A stretch of DNA of 64,000 nucleotides from Pedobacter sp. (GCF_031119335.1 NZ_JAVHXT010000012.1:62001-126000); one strand, 5' to 3'; shown: positions 36,160-45,411, counted from the first letter of the stretch. The notes: generated by a model from the sequence alone, not told the origin. Numbers and translations are program-made.

Positions 36160-37128
36160 ATGAAAAAAATAGGAATATTGCTGAGCAAGGGATATAGATT
36201 GCTGAGCGTTGCGGCAGTTTTAGATGTGTTTCAAACCGTAAATAAATTCTCTTTGGCCGATGGCATTGACGCACCTTTTGACATCCATTTGCTTGCCAGC
36301 GATGAAACTATTGCAGAAACCAAAGAGGCATTAGGTTATCCATTGTTATCGCTAAAAGATGCTCCGGTAATGCAAATTATTTTGATACCTGCTTTTTCGT
36401 CAGAAGATATGCGGGCTTCTTTAGGGGCAAATATGAACTGTATTCCGCATTTAGTGGCGCAATACCAAAAGGGTGCTTGTTTGGGCAGTTTTTGCACTGG
36501 CGCATTTTTATTAGGTGCCAGCGGCTTACTGAACGGCAAAATTGCAACTACCCATGTTGATGCCAGCAACGGTTTTGCACAAGCTTTTCCGGAAGTAAAG
36601 TTAAAAGCAGACAAAACAGTTACGCAAGATGGCAGATTGTACACCAGCGGCGGCGCAACTTCTTCGTTTCATTTGTTGCTGCATTTAATACACGAGTATT
36701 GCGGCAAGGAAATGTCCGTACGTATTGCGAAGGTTTTTGCTATTGATATGGACCGAGAAAGCCAGTCGTATTTTGGTACATTCCAACCGTCGAAAGACCA
36801 CACGGATGAGTTAGTGGCTATTGCTCAAAACAAAATTGAACAGAATTACCAAGATGCGGCAACCATTGAAGAACTGATTAAAGATATTCCATCGAGCCGC
36901 AGAAATATTGTGCGCAGGTTTAAGCAAATTACGGGCATCACTCCTATCGAATATTTACAGCAAACCAGAATTGAAGCTGCGAAAAAACTGTTGGAGAAAA
37001 CCAGTCAGCAAATGAACGAGATTATTTACAGCTCCGGTTACAACGACCCGAAAGCGTTTAGAAAGGTGTTTAAAAAGAGTGTAGGAATGACGCCTACGCA
37101 GTACAGGGAGAAATTTCACGTAAGGTAA
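36160..37128 (+). CDS. GlxA-type regulator (DJ-1/PfpI domain plus AraC HTH)
   Basis: 322 residues. The N-terminal DJ-1/PfpI-like domain (about 1-195) contains the elbow GSFCTGAFLLGASGLL and YTSGGATSSFHLLLHLI. The C-terminal AraC DNA-binding domain (about 220-322) has two helix-turn-helix units, including NEIIYSSGYNDPKAFRKVF and VGMTPTQYREKF. It is a typical GlxA-type activator. It is divergent from the small-enzyme operon, with the REP in between, so that operon is a candidate target. Confidence 0.92.
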   Translation: MKKIGILLSKGYRLLSVAAVLDVFQTVNKFSLADGIDAPFDIHLLASDETIAETKEALGYPLLSLKDAPVMQIILIPAFSSEDMRASLGANMNCIPHLVAQYQKGACLGSFCTGAFLLGASGLLNGKIATTHVDASNGFAQAFPEVKLKADKTVTQDGRLYTSGGATSSFHLLLHLIHEYCGKEMSVRIAKVFAIDMDRESQSYFGTFQPSKDHTDELVAIAQNKIEQNYQDAATIEELIKDIPSSRRNIVRRFKQITGITPIEYLQQTRIEAAKKLLEKTSQQMNEIIYSSGYNDPKAFRKVFKKSVGMTPTQYREKFHVR

Positions 37129-37131
37129 GAA

Positions 37132-37167
37132 TTTCATTGCCGTTGGTTTAAACCAACGGCAATGAAA
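37132..37167. terminator. Perfect 36-bp palindrome between convergent genes
   Basis: TTTCATTGCCGTTGGTTT followed by its exact reverse complement with no loop (centre TTTAAA). It fills nearly all the gap between the GlxA-type gene and the convergent DUF3347 gene and probably ends transcription from both sides. Confidence 0.65.
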
Positions 37168-37168
37168 G

Positions 37169-37696
37169 TTATTTCAAAGTTTCCTTAATTTCACCACAAT
37201 CCAACATACTTTCTCCGTAATATGGGTTTTTAACTTCCTTTTTACTGCTTAACCATGAAGCACCTTTATCATTCAATGCCATCGGGCAATATTCTACATA
37301 AACTTCTCCAGATTGTAAACCAATGGCTTTCACTTTAGCAATCATTTCATTACTTAAGTTAGAAAACAATGTTCTTTGCACTTCAATGTCTGAAGCAGCA
37401 GTAATTTTCGCAGCGAAATCAGCCATTTTTTCACCTTCTTTTAATGCTTTTGCACCTAATTCTAAAGCCATACTAGCTTCTTTAGCAGTAGCCAAATCAG
37501 AATTGATTAATGCATTGCTCAATAAAAGGTATTGCTGATACACGGCATTGAGTTTATCACTTTTCAGAGAAACGTTGTTTAAAGTTTCTACTGCTACCTT
37601 TTCTTGAACAACAGCTTCTTTTTTCTCTCCTGTTTTTTGATTGCAAGCAACGAAGATTGTTGCTATTGCTATTAATAAGTTGATGTTTTTTTTCAT
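37169..37696 (-). CDS. DUF3347 family lipoprotein, copper locus
   Basis: 175 residues with a lipobox (FVAC, Cys18). The DUF3347 helical domain spans about 40-140 (LNAVYQQYLLLSNALINSD and VQRTLFSNLSNEMIAKV). The C-terminus has the Cys/Met/His-poor but characteristic VYVEYCPMALNDKGASWLS and YYGESMLDCGEI motifs, with two Cys likely to bind Cu(I). DUF3347 proteins accompany CusB adaptors in Bacteroidota. Last gene of the copper efflux operon. Confidence 0.85.
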   Translation of the reverse strand: MKKNINLLIAIATIFVACNQKTGEKKEAVVQEKVAVETLNNVSLKSDKLNAVYQQYLLLSNALINSDLATAKEASMALELGAKALKEGEKMADFAAKITAASDIEVQRTLFSNLSNEMIAKVKAIGLQSGEVYVEYCPMALNDKGASWLSSKKEVKNPYYGESMLDCGEIKETLK

Positions 37697-37715
37697 TGTT
37701 TTATTTAAAATTAAA

Positions 37716-37746
37716 GACTTACGAAGTTTTAAAAACTTCGTAAGTC
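37716..37746. repeat. 31-bp palindrome (GACTTACGAAGTTT family), copy 1
   Basis: GACTTACGAAGTTTT and AAAACTTCGTAAGTC are inverted around one A. It is located between DUF3347 and the first adaptor gene. A second copy of the same length is at 58868-58898. Confidence 0.75.
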
Positions 37747-37757
37747 TAGCCCACTAT

Positions 37758-38972
37758 CTACCCTAACGGATGCTTCCCTCTCTTCAACACATACTCACTA
37801 TACAACAAGTAAGCTCCTGTAACTACGACCTCATCGCCTGTGGCAATACCCGAAGTGATGTTAACAAAGTTTCCATTTGCTTTGCCAATACTCACCGACA
37901 TTGGTTCGAAGCTATCCTTTCCAGTTTTAATCCACACGTGCTGACCTTTACCATCACGAATTACGGCATCCACAGGTAAATTCATTCCTTCGACAACTCC
38001 CTGCGATGCCAACATTACCTTTACCTGCAAACCTGGCTGCCATTGCCCATTAGGGTTAGCGATGCTCCCTCTAATTTGTGTCAGTTGTGTGCCTTCTTGT
38101 AACGATGGATTAATGAAATCTACCTTCATTGTTTGCGCTTGGTCTTCCCATCCATACACCACCACTTTTAAAGTTTGACCTTGCTTTATCTTCTTCATTT
38201 CATTTGGATAAACATCCGCCTCTACCCATAATTTTCCGTAACCTTCCAATCGCATAATCGGACTACCTTCCGCAACGTACTGGCCTTGAGTTATGCTTAA
38301 TTCGGCAATAGTTCCACCTTGTGTAGCGAATACCGTTACATACGGATTTTTCTGCTGCTTTTTGCTCAGCTTTTGTAACTGGCCTTCCGTTTGTCCGTAT
38401 AATATTAATTTCTGCTTAGCTGATGAAACCAATTGCTGCTCCAATTTATCACCTGCAAATTGCTTTTGTTGTGCCAAAGCCATCAAATATTCTTGCTGTA
38501 AGGTTGCCAATTGTTCTGAGTACAGTTTGTACAAAGGCTGTCCTTTACTAATCGCTACACCTGTTTCTTTAACAAACAATTCCTCTACCCTACCTGCTAC
38601 TTTTGCGGAGATGTAATTGCTTTGTTGTGGGTCTATCACCAATCTACCATTCAAAACACTTTGGTTCGAGATGCCTTCACCATTTCCTTCATCGCCAATA
38701 CGAATAGTTTTGATGTTGGCTAATAACTGTCGCTGTGCATCAAGCTTGAGGCTTTTATCATCGCTATTTTTTTCGAATGGCACCAAATCCATCGCACAAA
38801 TTGGGCAAGTACCCATTTCATGCTTAATTACCTGTGGATGCATAGGGCACGTGAAGGTTTGCTGTTTCGCCTCAGTGGATTTTTCTTCAGTTTTTTGCTC
38901 GCCGCTACATCCTATTCCAACAATCACGCTAATAAGGAATAAAATGGAGATGATATGTTTAATTCTTTTCAT
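37758..38972 (-). CDS. cusB: CusB-type RND adaptor with N-terminal heavy-metal-binding domain
   Basis: 404 residues, lipoprotein (VGIGC, Cys22). A heavy-metal-binding domain follows at about 40-67: C42-P-M-H and C56-PI-C59 in the YHS-like pattern TCPMHPQ...CPICAMDL. The barrel-sandwich and beta-barrel adaptor parts then run to the C-terminus (NYISAKVAGRVEELFV, YKLYSEQLATLQQEYLMAL, PVDAVIRDGKGQHVWIK). It should bridge the CusA pump and CusC channel and deliver Cu(I)/Ag(I) in the periplasm. Confidence 0.9.
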   Translation of the reverse strand: MKRIKHIISILFLISVIVGIGCSGEQKTEEKSTEAKQQTFTCPMHPQVIKHEMGTCPICAMDLVPFEKNSDDKSLKLDAQRQLLANIKTIRIGDEGNGEGISNQSVLNGRLVIDPQQSNYISAKVAGRVEELFVKETGVAISKGQPLYKLYSEQLATLQQEYLMALAQQKQFAGDKLEQQLVSSAKQKLILYGQTEGQLQKLSKKQQKNPYVTVFATQGGTIAELSITQGQYVAEGSPIMRLEGYGKLWVEADVYPNEMKKIKQGQTLKVVVYGWEDQAQTMKVDFINPSLQEGTQLTQIRGSIANPNGQWQPGLQVKVMLASQGVVEGMNLPVDAVIRDGKGQHVWIKTGKDSFEPMSVSIGKANGNFVNITSGIATGDEVVVTGAYLLYSEYVLKRGKHPLG

Positions 38973-38986
38973 TTATATTTATTTTG

Positions 38987-39044
38987 GCCACAGATGCACA
39001 GATATTTTCTCTTGATAATTAAAAATTATCTGTGCATTTGTGGC
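38987..39044. repeat. Palindrome GCCACAGATGCACAGAT, copy 1
   Basis: GCCACAGATGCACAGAT and ATCTGTGCATTTGTGGC are inverted ends with an AT-rich interior, between two adaptor genes. A related copy is at 56045-56140. Confidence 0.7.
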
Positions 39045-40282
39045 TAATTACCTTTAGCTCTAATAAAGCTTTCACTATCCACCAAGTAAGCCGCATTTTT
39101 AGCAAATTCCATATTAGCGATATCCTCTTTCACTTGTACCAACCCATTCATTCGCAAACCAGTATTTAAATTCATGCTCACAAACACGCCATTTTCTTTC
39201 TTAAACGCCATATTTTGTGCACCAATGTTCACTATTGCACTTTCTGGCAGCCAATAACTTTGAGGCACCAACACGGGGATTTTCGCCGTTAAAATCTCCC
39301 CTGCTTTAAACTTACGTTTACTCAAGTAAACTCTTGCTACAGTGAAATTCTCTCCTGCTTTAATCATCGGTTGTATTAATCCAATGGTTGATGTTTGAAA
39401 ACTATCTTCCTTATCAGCAGTCTTGTAAAAAGCCATTTTGCTTCCCTTCTTAACCAAAGCACCCAATCTAGGTTTCAACGCAAATTCTGCCAATAATTGG
39501 TCGGCTTTGTAAATGGTGAAGATGCTTTGCCCTGCGTTTACATACTGGCCTTCCCTTAACATTACTGGCAAATTATTTACTTGAGAAGTTGGCGTTGCTA
39601 TAGGTGTAGCACTACTTCCGCCTCCACTCATTCCCGACATACCGTCACCACCATTTTCAGTAGTTGGCGCACTCATAGCATTAGCATTGTTTGCTAATTG
39701 CTTCTCCAAAATATAACCGTCTGCCGGACTATAAACCGGAATACGATAGTTCACTTTCTTACTTTGCAACACATGCTGGATGGTTTGGCTGCTCATGCCT
39801 AACAACAGCAATCGTTGTTTAGCCTGTGCCAACAAACGCTCATCGCCAGCACTTTGCGACAGATAAATCAGCTCCTGTTGTGCCGCAGCTAAATCAGGCG
39901 CATAAATTTCAAACAGCAATCGTCCTTTTTTTACAGGCTGATAATTGTATTTGATGTACAGCTTTTCCAAACGTCCGCCAACTCTACTGGCTACACTTGT
40001 TTCGCTACGGGTATCATAATTTACCATTCCTTGCACCTCAGCAGTGAAGATTTTGGTTTCGTAACTCGCTTTAACTACAGCTGCTTTTGCCACTACCTGC
40101 TCATTCGATGGGGCAATCAAAGCTTTTAACTTAGCATCTACTTCTACCTTTCCAATATCGTGGTGGTCTTTTTTTGGTTTGGTTTGGCAAGATGCGAGGA
40201 AAACTATAATCAACAATAGGAATATATGCTTTACGGCTTCCTTCCCCTGCCCCCTCAAAGAGGGGGATATGCAAGTTGCCAT
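39044..40282 (-). CDS. Second CusB-like RND adaptor, start codon inside a repeat
   Basis: About 412 residues from the ATG at 40282. The lipoprotein signal (LLLIIVFLASC) begins right after repeat DNA; upstream of it only repeat-derived codons exist, and the codon before KHIFLLL is GTA, not a start. The ATG lies within the repeat, so roughly the first 15 residues (MATCISPSLRG region) are repeat-encoded. Adaptor motifs: VASRVGGRLEKLYIKYNYQPV, DLAAAQQELIYLSQS, a Gly/Met/Ser-rich insertion near MSGMSGGG that may bind metal, and LPESAIVNIGAQ. A frame starting at 40465 is rejected. Confidence 0.78.
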   Translation of the reverse strand: MATCISPSLRGQGKEAVKHIFLLLIIVFLASCQTKPKKDHHDIGKVEVDAKLKALIAPSNEQVVAKAAVVKASYETKIFTAEVQGMVNYDTRSETSVASRVGGRLEKLYIKYNYQPVKKGRLLFEIYAPDLAAAQQELIYLSQSAGDERLLAQAKQRLLLLGMSSQTIQHVLQSKKVNYRIPVYSPADGYILEKQLANNANAMSAPTTENGGDGMSGMSGGGSSATPIATPTSQVNNLPVMLREGQYVNAGQSIFTIYKADQLLAEFALKPRLGALVKKGSKMAFYKTADKEDSFQTSTIGLIQPMIKAGENFTVARVYLSKRKFKAGEILTAKIPVLVPQSYWLPESAIVNIGAQNMAFKKENGVFVSMNLNTGLRMNGLVQVKEDIANMEFAKNAAYLVDSESFIRAKGN

Positions 40283-40433
40283 ATGCGCTCCGCGTCTCCC
40301 TTTGGAGGGAGAATTAAAGAGGGAGGAATTATTTGTCTTTTCTATCCCTTTACAGTTCCCGCGGTCGCGGGAATGACGATTGCTGCTATTCTCTCCCCTT
40401 TGGGGAGAGATGCCCAACGGGCAGAGAGGGGCT
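40241..40433. repeat. Composite repeat, copy A, between cusC and second adaptor
   Basis: It contains CCCCCTCAAAGAGGGGG, TCTCCCTTTGGAGGGAGA, CCCGCGGTCGCGGG plus AATGACG, and CTCTCCCCTTTGGGGAGAG. Much of the first half is identical to the copy at 41740-41906; the last part is in the opposite orientation there. Confidence 0.75.
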
Positions 40434-41678
40434 TTACCTATACAATTCCTTTTCATAATCCGCAATCATTAAGTAAAGTTTCAATTTCTCATCTAACACA
40501 TTGTTTTGCATCATATTCAAGGCTTCCCACGAAGCAATAACTTCTGGTAATTGCAGCTTATTTTCGCGATAGCCCAAGACATTCACATCCAATGTTTTTT
40601 GTAGTGTTGGAACGATTTTTTGCTCCATCGCAGCAATCTGTTGTTGCATTGTTTTTATCTGATACTGCATTCCGTACAACATTCCTTGCGTTTCCTGCAA
40701 CATCGCCGCTTTCTCCATTTGCATGGCTTCCACTTCGTACTGCATTCCTTTCACTTCCGATTTGTACATTTTCGAAGCCCACGGTGCAATAGGAATACTC
40801 ACCATCCCCATTACACTAAAAGCTTTCGGCATTCCGCTACCCAAAGGCGACATGTGGTCGAAACGAACCCTAAAATCTGGCTTATTTTGTCTCTTCATCG
40901 CATCGATATTCAAATTCATCGATTGGATATTGTAATCCATCTTGGCGATGTCTTTTCGAGCTAATGCCAAACTAGCTGTATCCAAAGTCGTTGCCGCTAC
41001 AAATTGAGGAACGTAGCTGCTATCAATCCTAAATTCGGTATTGCCTTGTTGGTTCATCATGCTATTTAACCAAGCTTTTGCTTTGCCAATTTCTCCTTCT
41101 TGCATGCGTTTCATGTTTTCCGTTTCTTCCAGCTTTGCCGAAGTTTGATAAACACTGCCCAATTTCGATTGATTGAAAGGATACCTGATTTCCTCAATCT
41201 TCTTCATGGTTTGCATAATTTGGGTGCTTTTCTCCAATACTTTCAACTTCTGCTGCGCAACCAACCAAGCATAGTAAAGCTTCTTCGCCTGTGTTTTAAA
41301 ATCGTTCAAGGTCACTGCTCTAGTTGCCCTTTCTACATTGGCTTTAGAATTGATGAACTTCTTTTGCGCATTCAGCTTTCCATAGTTAGGGATATCCTGT
41401 TCTACCTGAAACATCAACGAACCTTTGTCTCTTCCATCCATAATCATTTGTCCCGGATAAGGCGTCATGAAAGTTCCTACACCAACCATTGGCGCCATCC
41501 AAGCCGTAGCAGCCTTTGCATTGTACTGGTAACTTTCTGCTTTTAGTCCGTAAGATTTAAGTTGTAAGTTGTTCTGGTCGATACGATTGAGGATGGTATC
41601 GAGAGAAAGGACTGGGGTTTGGGCTGTGGCTAGGAATGGAAATATTACTATAACGACAGCGAAGATTACTATGCGCAT
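40434..41678 (-). CDS. cusC: CusC/TolC family outer-membrane efflux channel
   Basis: About 414 residues from the ATG at 41678, which gives a signal peptide (IVIFPFLATAQ); the open frame upstream (to 41933) is repeat-derived. An ATG four codons earlier is an alternative. The TolC-type helical hairpins are clear (LDTILNRIDQNNLQLKSYGL, KKLYYAWLVAQQKLKVLEKS, TLDVNVLGYRENKLQLPEV). Met-rich stretches near 280-330 fit metal efflux. It lies between CusA and the second adaptor. Confidence 0.88.
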   Translation of the reverse strand: MRIVIFAVVIVIFPFLATAQTPVLSLDTILNRIDQNNLQLKSYGLKAESYQYNAKAATAWMAPMVGVGTFMTPYPGQMIMDGRDKGSLMFQVEQDIPNYGKLNAQKKFINSKANVERATRAVTLNDFKTQAKKLYYAWLVAQQKLKVLEKSTQIMQTMKKIEEIRYPFNQSKLGSVYQTSAKLEETENMKRMQEGEIGKAKAWLNSMMNQQGNTEFRIDSSYVPQFVAATTLDTASLALARKDIAKMDYNIQSMNLNIDAMKRQNKPDFRVRFDHMSPLGSGMPKAFSVMGMVSIPIAPWASKMYKSEVKGMQYEVEAMQMEKAAMLQETQGMLYGMQYQIKTMQQQIAAMEQKIVPTLQKTLDVNVLGYRENKLQLPEVIASWEALNMMQNNVLDEKLKLYLMIADYEKELYR

Positions 41679-41692
41679 CTTACTAGACATAA

Positions 41693-41725
41693 AAGATTGC
41701 TTCGTCGTTCCTCCTCGCAATGACG
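41693..41725. repeat. Half REP element (CGTCATTGCGAGG family)
   Basis: AAGATTGCTTCGTCGTTCC followed by TCGCAATGACG is one arm of the element found complete at 45412-45489 and 57361-57447. It directly overlaps the 5' leader of cusC. Confidence 0.7.
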
Positions 41726-41739
41726 GAGTGCGGATTTCC

Positions 41740-41906
41740 TCCCCCTGCCCCCTCAAAGAGGGGGATATGCAATCGCCAATAAGCGCCATGTGTCTCCCTT
41801 TGGAGGGAGAACCGTTAGCTCTACGAAGTAAATTAAAGAGGGAGGAATTACTTTCAATGTTACTACCCCTCTCTGCCCTTTGGGCATCTCTCCCCAAAAG
41901 GGCGAG
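41740..41906. repeat. Composite repeat, copy B, between cusA and cusC
   Basis: It shares CCCCCTCAAAGAGGGGGATATGCAA, TCTCCCTTTGGAGGGAGA and TTAAAGAGGGAGGAATTA with copy A. The terminal CCCCTCTCTGCCC segment is in reverse orientation relative to copy A. Confidence 0.75.
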
Positions 41907-41919
41907 AAACCTACTTAAA

Positions 41920-43857
41920 TTAATGCTGTACATCGTGCACCTCCAATTTTCCGTATTTCTTCAATTCGTATTCTTTAGACATTAAAAAGATAAGTGGCGT
42001 AACCAATAAAATATGTGTCGATGAAGTTAAAACCCCACCAATCATAGGTAACACGATAGGCTGCATTACATCCACCCCAACACCAGTAGCCCATAATACA
42101 GGCACCAAACCAAACAAAGACACACAAACCGTCATCAGTTTTGGACGCAAACGTTTCGCTGCTCCGTAAATCACGTACTCCCGCAAATCATCGCGAGTAA
42201 TCGTTTCTCTAGAATTTCCTTTGAGTTTGATTAACTGCTGCATCGCATCGTTCAAGTAAATCACCATCACAATACCCGTTTCTACAGCAATACCAAATAA
42301 AGCGATGAAACCAACAGCCACGCCTACAGAAAGGTTAACACCCCAGAAATAAATCATGTAAGCACCGCCAATTAATGCAAACGGAACGGTTATCAAACTT
42401 AAAAAAGCTTCTCTAATAGAATGGAAAGCAAAGTAAAGTGAGAAGAAAATAATCACCAATACCACAGGTGCAATCCACATCAAAGTTTGCTGACCTCTAA
42501 TTAAATTCTCGTACTGACCGCTCCATTCTAAGAAATATCCTTCGGGTAAAATGCCATCCTCTTTATTCAACTGCTCCATGGCTTCTTTTACCGTGCTGCC
42601 CAAATCTCTATCTCTAACGTTAAACATTACCGCTCCACGTAAAATCGCATTGTCAGAACTAATCATCGGTGGACCATCCTCAAACTTCACATCAGCTACG
42701 CTAGATAAAGGGATTTCTCCAAAACTTGGCGATTGCAAAGGAATACGCTGGATTTGCTCCACGCTGTTACGGTACTCTTGCGCCAAACGCACACTAATCG
42801 AAAAACGCTGACGACCTTCAATCGTGTTGCCAATGTTTGCGCCACCTAAAGCCGTTTCTACCACTTGGTTTACATCGTCAATATTTAAACCGTAGCGAGC
42901 TAGTTCTTCTCTTTTGATATTTACCGCCAAATATTTTCCGCCAGTAATTGGTTCTACAAATAAATCGCTCACCCCAGCAGTGCCCTCCAAAGCCGCCTTT
43001 ACTTTCTCCGAAACCGCAGCAATCGTATCTAAATTTTGCCCGAAAACTTTAATGCCCACATCGGTACGAATACCCGTAGCCAGCATATTGATACGGTTAA
43101 TAATCGGTTGCGTCCATCCATTTACCACGCCCGGAATTTGCAGCTTCGCATCCAATTCGGTAATGATATCCTTCTTAGTAATCCCTTCACGCCATTCACT
43201 TTTAGGTTTCAGTGTAATGATGGTTTCAATCATACTAATCGGCGAATTATCCGTCGCCGTACTTGCCCTACCAGCCTTGCCCAACACCTTATCCACCTCC
43301 GGCACCGATTTGATGATTTTATCCTGCACTTGTAAAATCCTTTTCGCCTCTGCGTTAGACACATCTGGCAAGGTTACAGGCATAAACAAAATGCTTTGTT
43401 CATCCAATGGCGGGATAAATTCTGTACCTAAATTTTTCAATAAGGGAATGGTAATCAACAAAGCCACCACATTAATTGCGATGGTCGTTTTACGCCATTT
43501 CAGCACCTTTCTAATAATAGGTTCATACACTCTTTCCAAAAATCTATTCACCGGGTTAGCACTGTCTGGCTTAAATTTTCCCTTCATAAAAAAGGAAATC
43601 AGCACAGGTGCCAAAGTGATGACCAACAAGGCATCCACAATCATGATGAAAGTTTTGGTATACGCCAACGGATGGAATAATTTACCTTCCTGCCCAGTTA
43701 ACATAAATACTGGCAAAAAAGAAGTGATGATAATTACCGTAGCAAAAAATACCCCTCTCGATACTTGCTTGCTCGATTTAGTGATAATTGCCAGTCGTTC
43801 TTCTTCGCTAATCCATTCAGGCTCTTTGCGAAATTTATTTTTCAACCAATTTTTCAT
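41920..43857 (-). CDS. cusA: CusA-type RND metal pump, C-terminal piece (TM5-TM12)
   Basis: 645 residues, beginning in the cytoplasmic loop after TM4 (WISEEERLAIITKSSKQVSRG) and carrying TM5, TM6, TM7, the second periplasmic domain and TM8-TM12. HME-RND hallmarks include ITSFLPVFMLTGQEGKLFHP and the C-terminal TVCVSLFGLVPVLWATG. Added to the N-terminal piece at 44088-45371 it gives 1072 residues, about the length of an intact CusA. A stop codon precedes its ATG in frame. It could be expressed from its own start as half of a split pump. Confidence 0.88.
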   Translation of the reverse strand: MKNWLKNKFRKEPEWISEEERLAIITKSSKQVSRGVFFATVIIITSFLPVFMLTGQEGKLFHPLAYTKTFIMIVDALLVITLAPVLISFFMKGKFKPDSANPVNRFLERVYEPIIRKVLKWRKTTIAINVVALLITIPLLKNLGTEFIPPLDEQSILFMPVTLPDVSNAEAKRILQVQDKIIKSVPEVDKVLGKAGRASTATDNSPISMIETIITLKPKSEWREGITKKDIITELDAKLQIPGVVNGWTQPIINRINMLATGIRTDVGIKVFGQNLDTIAAVSEKVKAALEGTAGVSDLFVEPITGGKYLAVNIKREELARYGLNIDDVNQVVETALGGANIGNTIEGRQRFSISVRLAQEYRNSVEQIQRIPLQSPSFGEIPLSSVADVKFEDGPPMISSDNAILRGAVMFNVRDRDLGSTVKEAMEQLNKEDGILPEGYFLEWSGQYENLIRGQQTLMWIAPVVLVIIFFSLYFAFHSIREAFLSLITVPFALIGGAYMIYFWGVNLSVGVAVGFIALFGIAVETGIVMVIYLNDAMQQLIKLKGNSRETITRDDLREYVIYGAAKRLRPKLMTVCVSLFGLVPVLWATGVGVDVMQPIVLPMIGGVLTSSTHILLVTPLIFLMSKEYELKKYGKLEVHDVQH

Positions 43858-43967
43858 GGTATTATTTTAGTTTATTATTCATTTTCGAAAAGCAGTTTCA
43901 GCTTCTTATCGGTTGCTGTAGTCCCGCTATCTGTTTCATCTTTTTGTCTCCTCCTCCCGTCATTTCG

Positions 43968-44039
43968 AACGCATGTGAGAAATCTAACAGTTAATTAGCA
44001 ATTCGCTAGATTTCTCCTCGTTCCTCGTTCGAAATGACG
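43968..44039. repeat. REP-like palindrome (CGTCATTTCGAACG family) inside the cusA gap
   Basis: CGTCATTTCGAACG and CGTTCGAAATGACG bound this 72-bp element, with GAGAAATCTA/TAGATTTCTC inner arms. It lies in the 230 bp that separate the two cusA pieces. A relative is at 45971-46056. Confidence 0.8.
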
Positions 44040-44087
44040 CATCTATCCAAGGGTTCGCCAAGCTTTAGTCTTTGGTCTTTCAGCTTC

Positions 44088-45371
44088 TTACTCTTTCTTC
44101 CCTACCACCTGTTCATACCGTTCCGACAAATGTTTATACGCATTCTCGCTCATGATAATCCCATTATCCACAATTACACCAATAGCCAAGGCAATACCCG
44201 TTAACGACATGATATTCGAACTAATCCCAAACGCATTTAACAGAATAAAACTAGCCGCAATGGTAATTGGAATTTGAATAATGATACTCACCGCACTTCG
44301 CCAGTGGAACAAGAAAATAATCACGATTAACGAAACCACAATCATCTCTTCAATTAAAGTGTTCTTGATGCTATCTACCGACTCTTTAATCAGCTCACCA
44401 CGGTCGTAAACAATATCGAACTTTACTCCTTTTGGCAAACCTTTCGCTACTTCAGTCATTTTAGCCTTTACCTTATCAATCACATCTGCAGCATTTTCGC
44501 CGTAGCGCATTACTACAATTCCACCTACTCGTTCGCCTTCGCCGTCTTGGTCAAAAATTCCTAAACGAGTTTCGCCAGTCATTTGTACGGTAGCCACATC
44601 CGCAATGCGAATAGGTGTACCATTTTGATTTTTAATAGGAATGTTAGCGATTTCGTCTATCGATTTTAAGTAGCCCGAAGTTTTGATGATGTAACCGATA
44701 TCGCTCATTTCAAACTTCCGTCCACCAGCTTCGTTGTTGTTACTTCTGACCGATGAAATTACCTGAGGCACCGTCAGTTTGTAAAACAGCAGCTTATTCG
44801 GGTCTATCGCTATTTGATACTGCTTTTGGAAACCGCCAAAGGAAGCAATTTCACTTACGCCAGGCACTTGCTGCAAAGCAAACTTCACGTACCAATCTTG
44901 AATAGCACGTTGTTCTCCCAAATCTACATCTGGCGCATCTAAAGTATACCACAATACATGCCCAACACCCGTTCCGTCTGGACCAAGCTGTGGCGTAGCA
45001 TCATCAGGCAGCGTTTTAGAAATCGTGCTAATTCGTTCCAACACCCGTTCTCTAGCCCAATACACATCTACATCATCCTCAAAAATAACATAGATAAAGC
45101 TCATCCCAAACATGGAAGAACCACGCACATATTTAATTTTAGGAATACCCTGTAAGTTCGTTACCAAGGGATAGGTTATTTGGTCCTCTATCAGCTGAGG
45201 CGAACGTCCCATCCACTCTGTGAACACAATTACTTGGTTTTCGGACAAGTCTGGAATAGCATCTATCGGATTTTTCTTTACCGCAAAAATGCCCCAAACA
45301 AATATCCCTATGGCCAACACCAACACGATAAATCGGTTGCGCATAGACCAATCAATAATCTGATGTACCAT
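44088..45371 (-). CDS. cusA: CusA-type RND metal pump, N-terminal piece (TM1-TM4)
   Basis: 427 residues: TM1 (FIVLVLAIGIFVWGIFAV), the first periplasmic porter domain, and TM2-TM4 ending in LAIGVIVDNGIIMSENAYKHLSERY, where intact CusA continues into the TM4-TM5 loop. The TM4 Asp (VIVDN) of the proton relay is kept. The frame stops at TAA at 44088-44090 after VVGKKE. No large part is missing compared with CusA; the rest is the next gene. Either a natural split or a pseudogene. Confidence 0.88.
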   Translation of the reverse strand: MVHQIIDWSMRNRFIVLVLAIGIFVWGIFAVKKNPIDAIPDLSENQVIVFTEWMGRSPQLIEDQITYPLVTNLQGIPKIKYVRGSSMFGMSFIYVIFEDDVDVYWARERVLERISTISKTLPDDATPQLGPDGTGVGHVLWYTLDAPDVDLGEQRAIQDWYVKFALQQVPGVSEIASFGGFQKQYQIAIDPNKLLFYKLTVPQVISSVRSNNNEAGGRKFEMSDIGYIIKTSGYLKSIDEIANIPIKNQNGTPIRIADVATVQMTGETRLGIFDQDGEGERVGGIVVMRYGENAADVIDKVKAKMTEVAKGLPKGVKFDIVYDRGELIKESVDSIKNTLIEEMIVVSLIVIIFLFHWRSAVSIIIQIPITIAASFILLNAFGISSNIMSLTGIALAIGVIVDNGIIMSENAYKHLSERYEQVVGKKE

Positions 45372-45411
45372 TTGAAAATTATTACCCTCTTTCTTTTCTT
45401 CTAAACATCAT

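Noticed and set aside
39044..40465. Long version of the second adaptor starting at 40465
   Set aside because: The extra 61 residues are translated repeat DNA (SRDRG, SPSKGRRG) and overlap the cusC stop region; a signal peptide would be internal.
42914..43870. 318-residue plus-strand frame opposite the C-terminal cusA piece
   Set aside because: It is the antisense shadow of a clear RND gene, with low-complexity composition and no domain.
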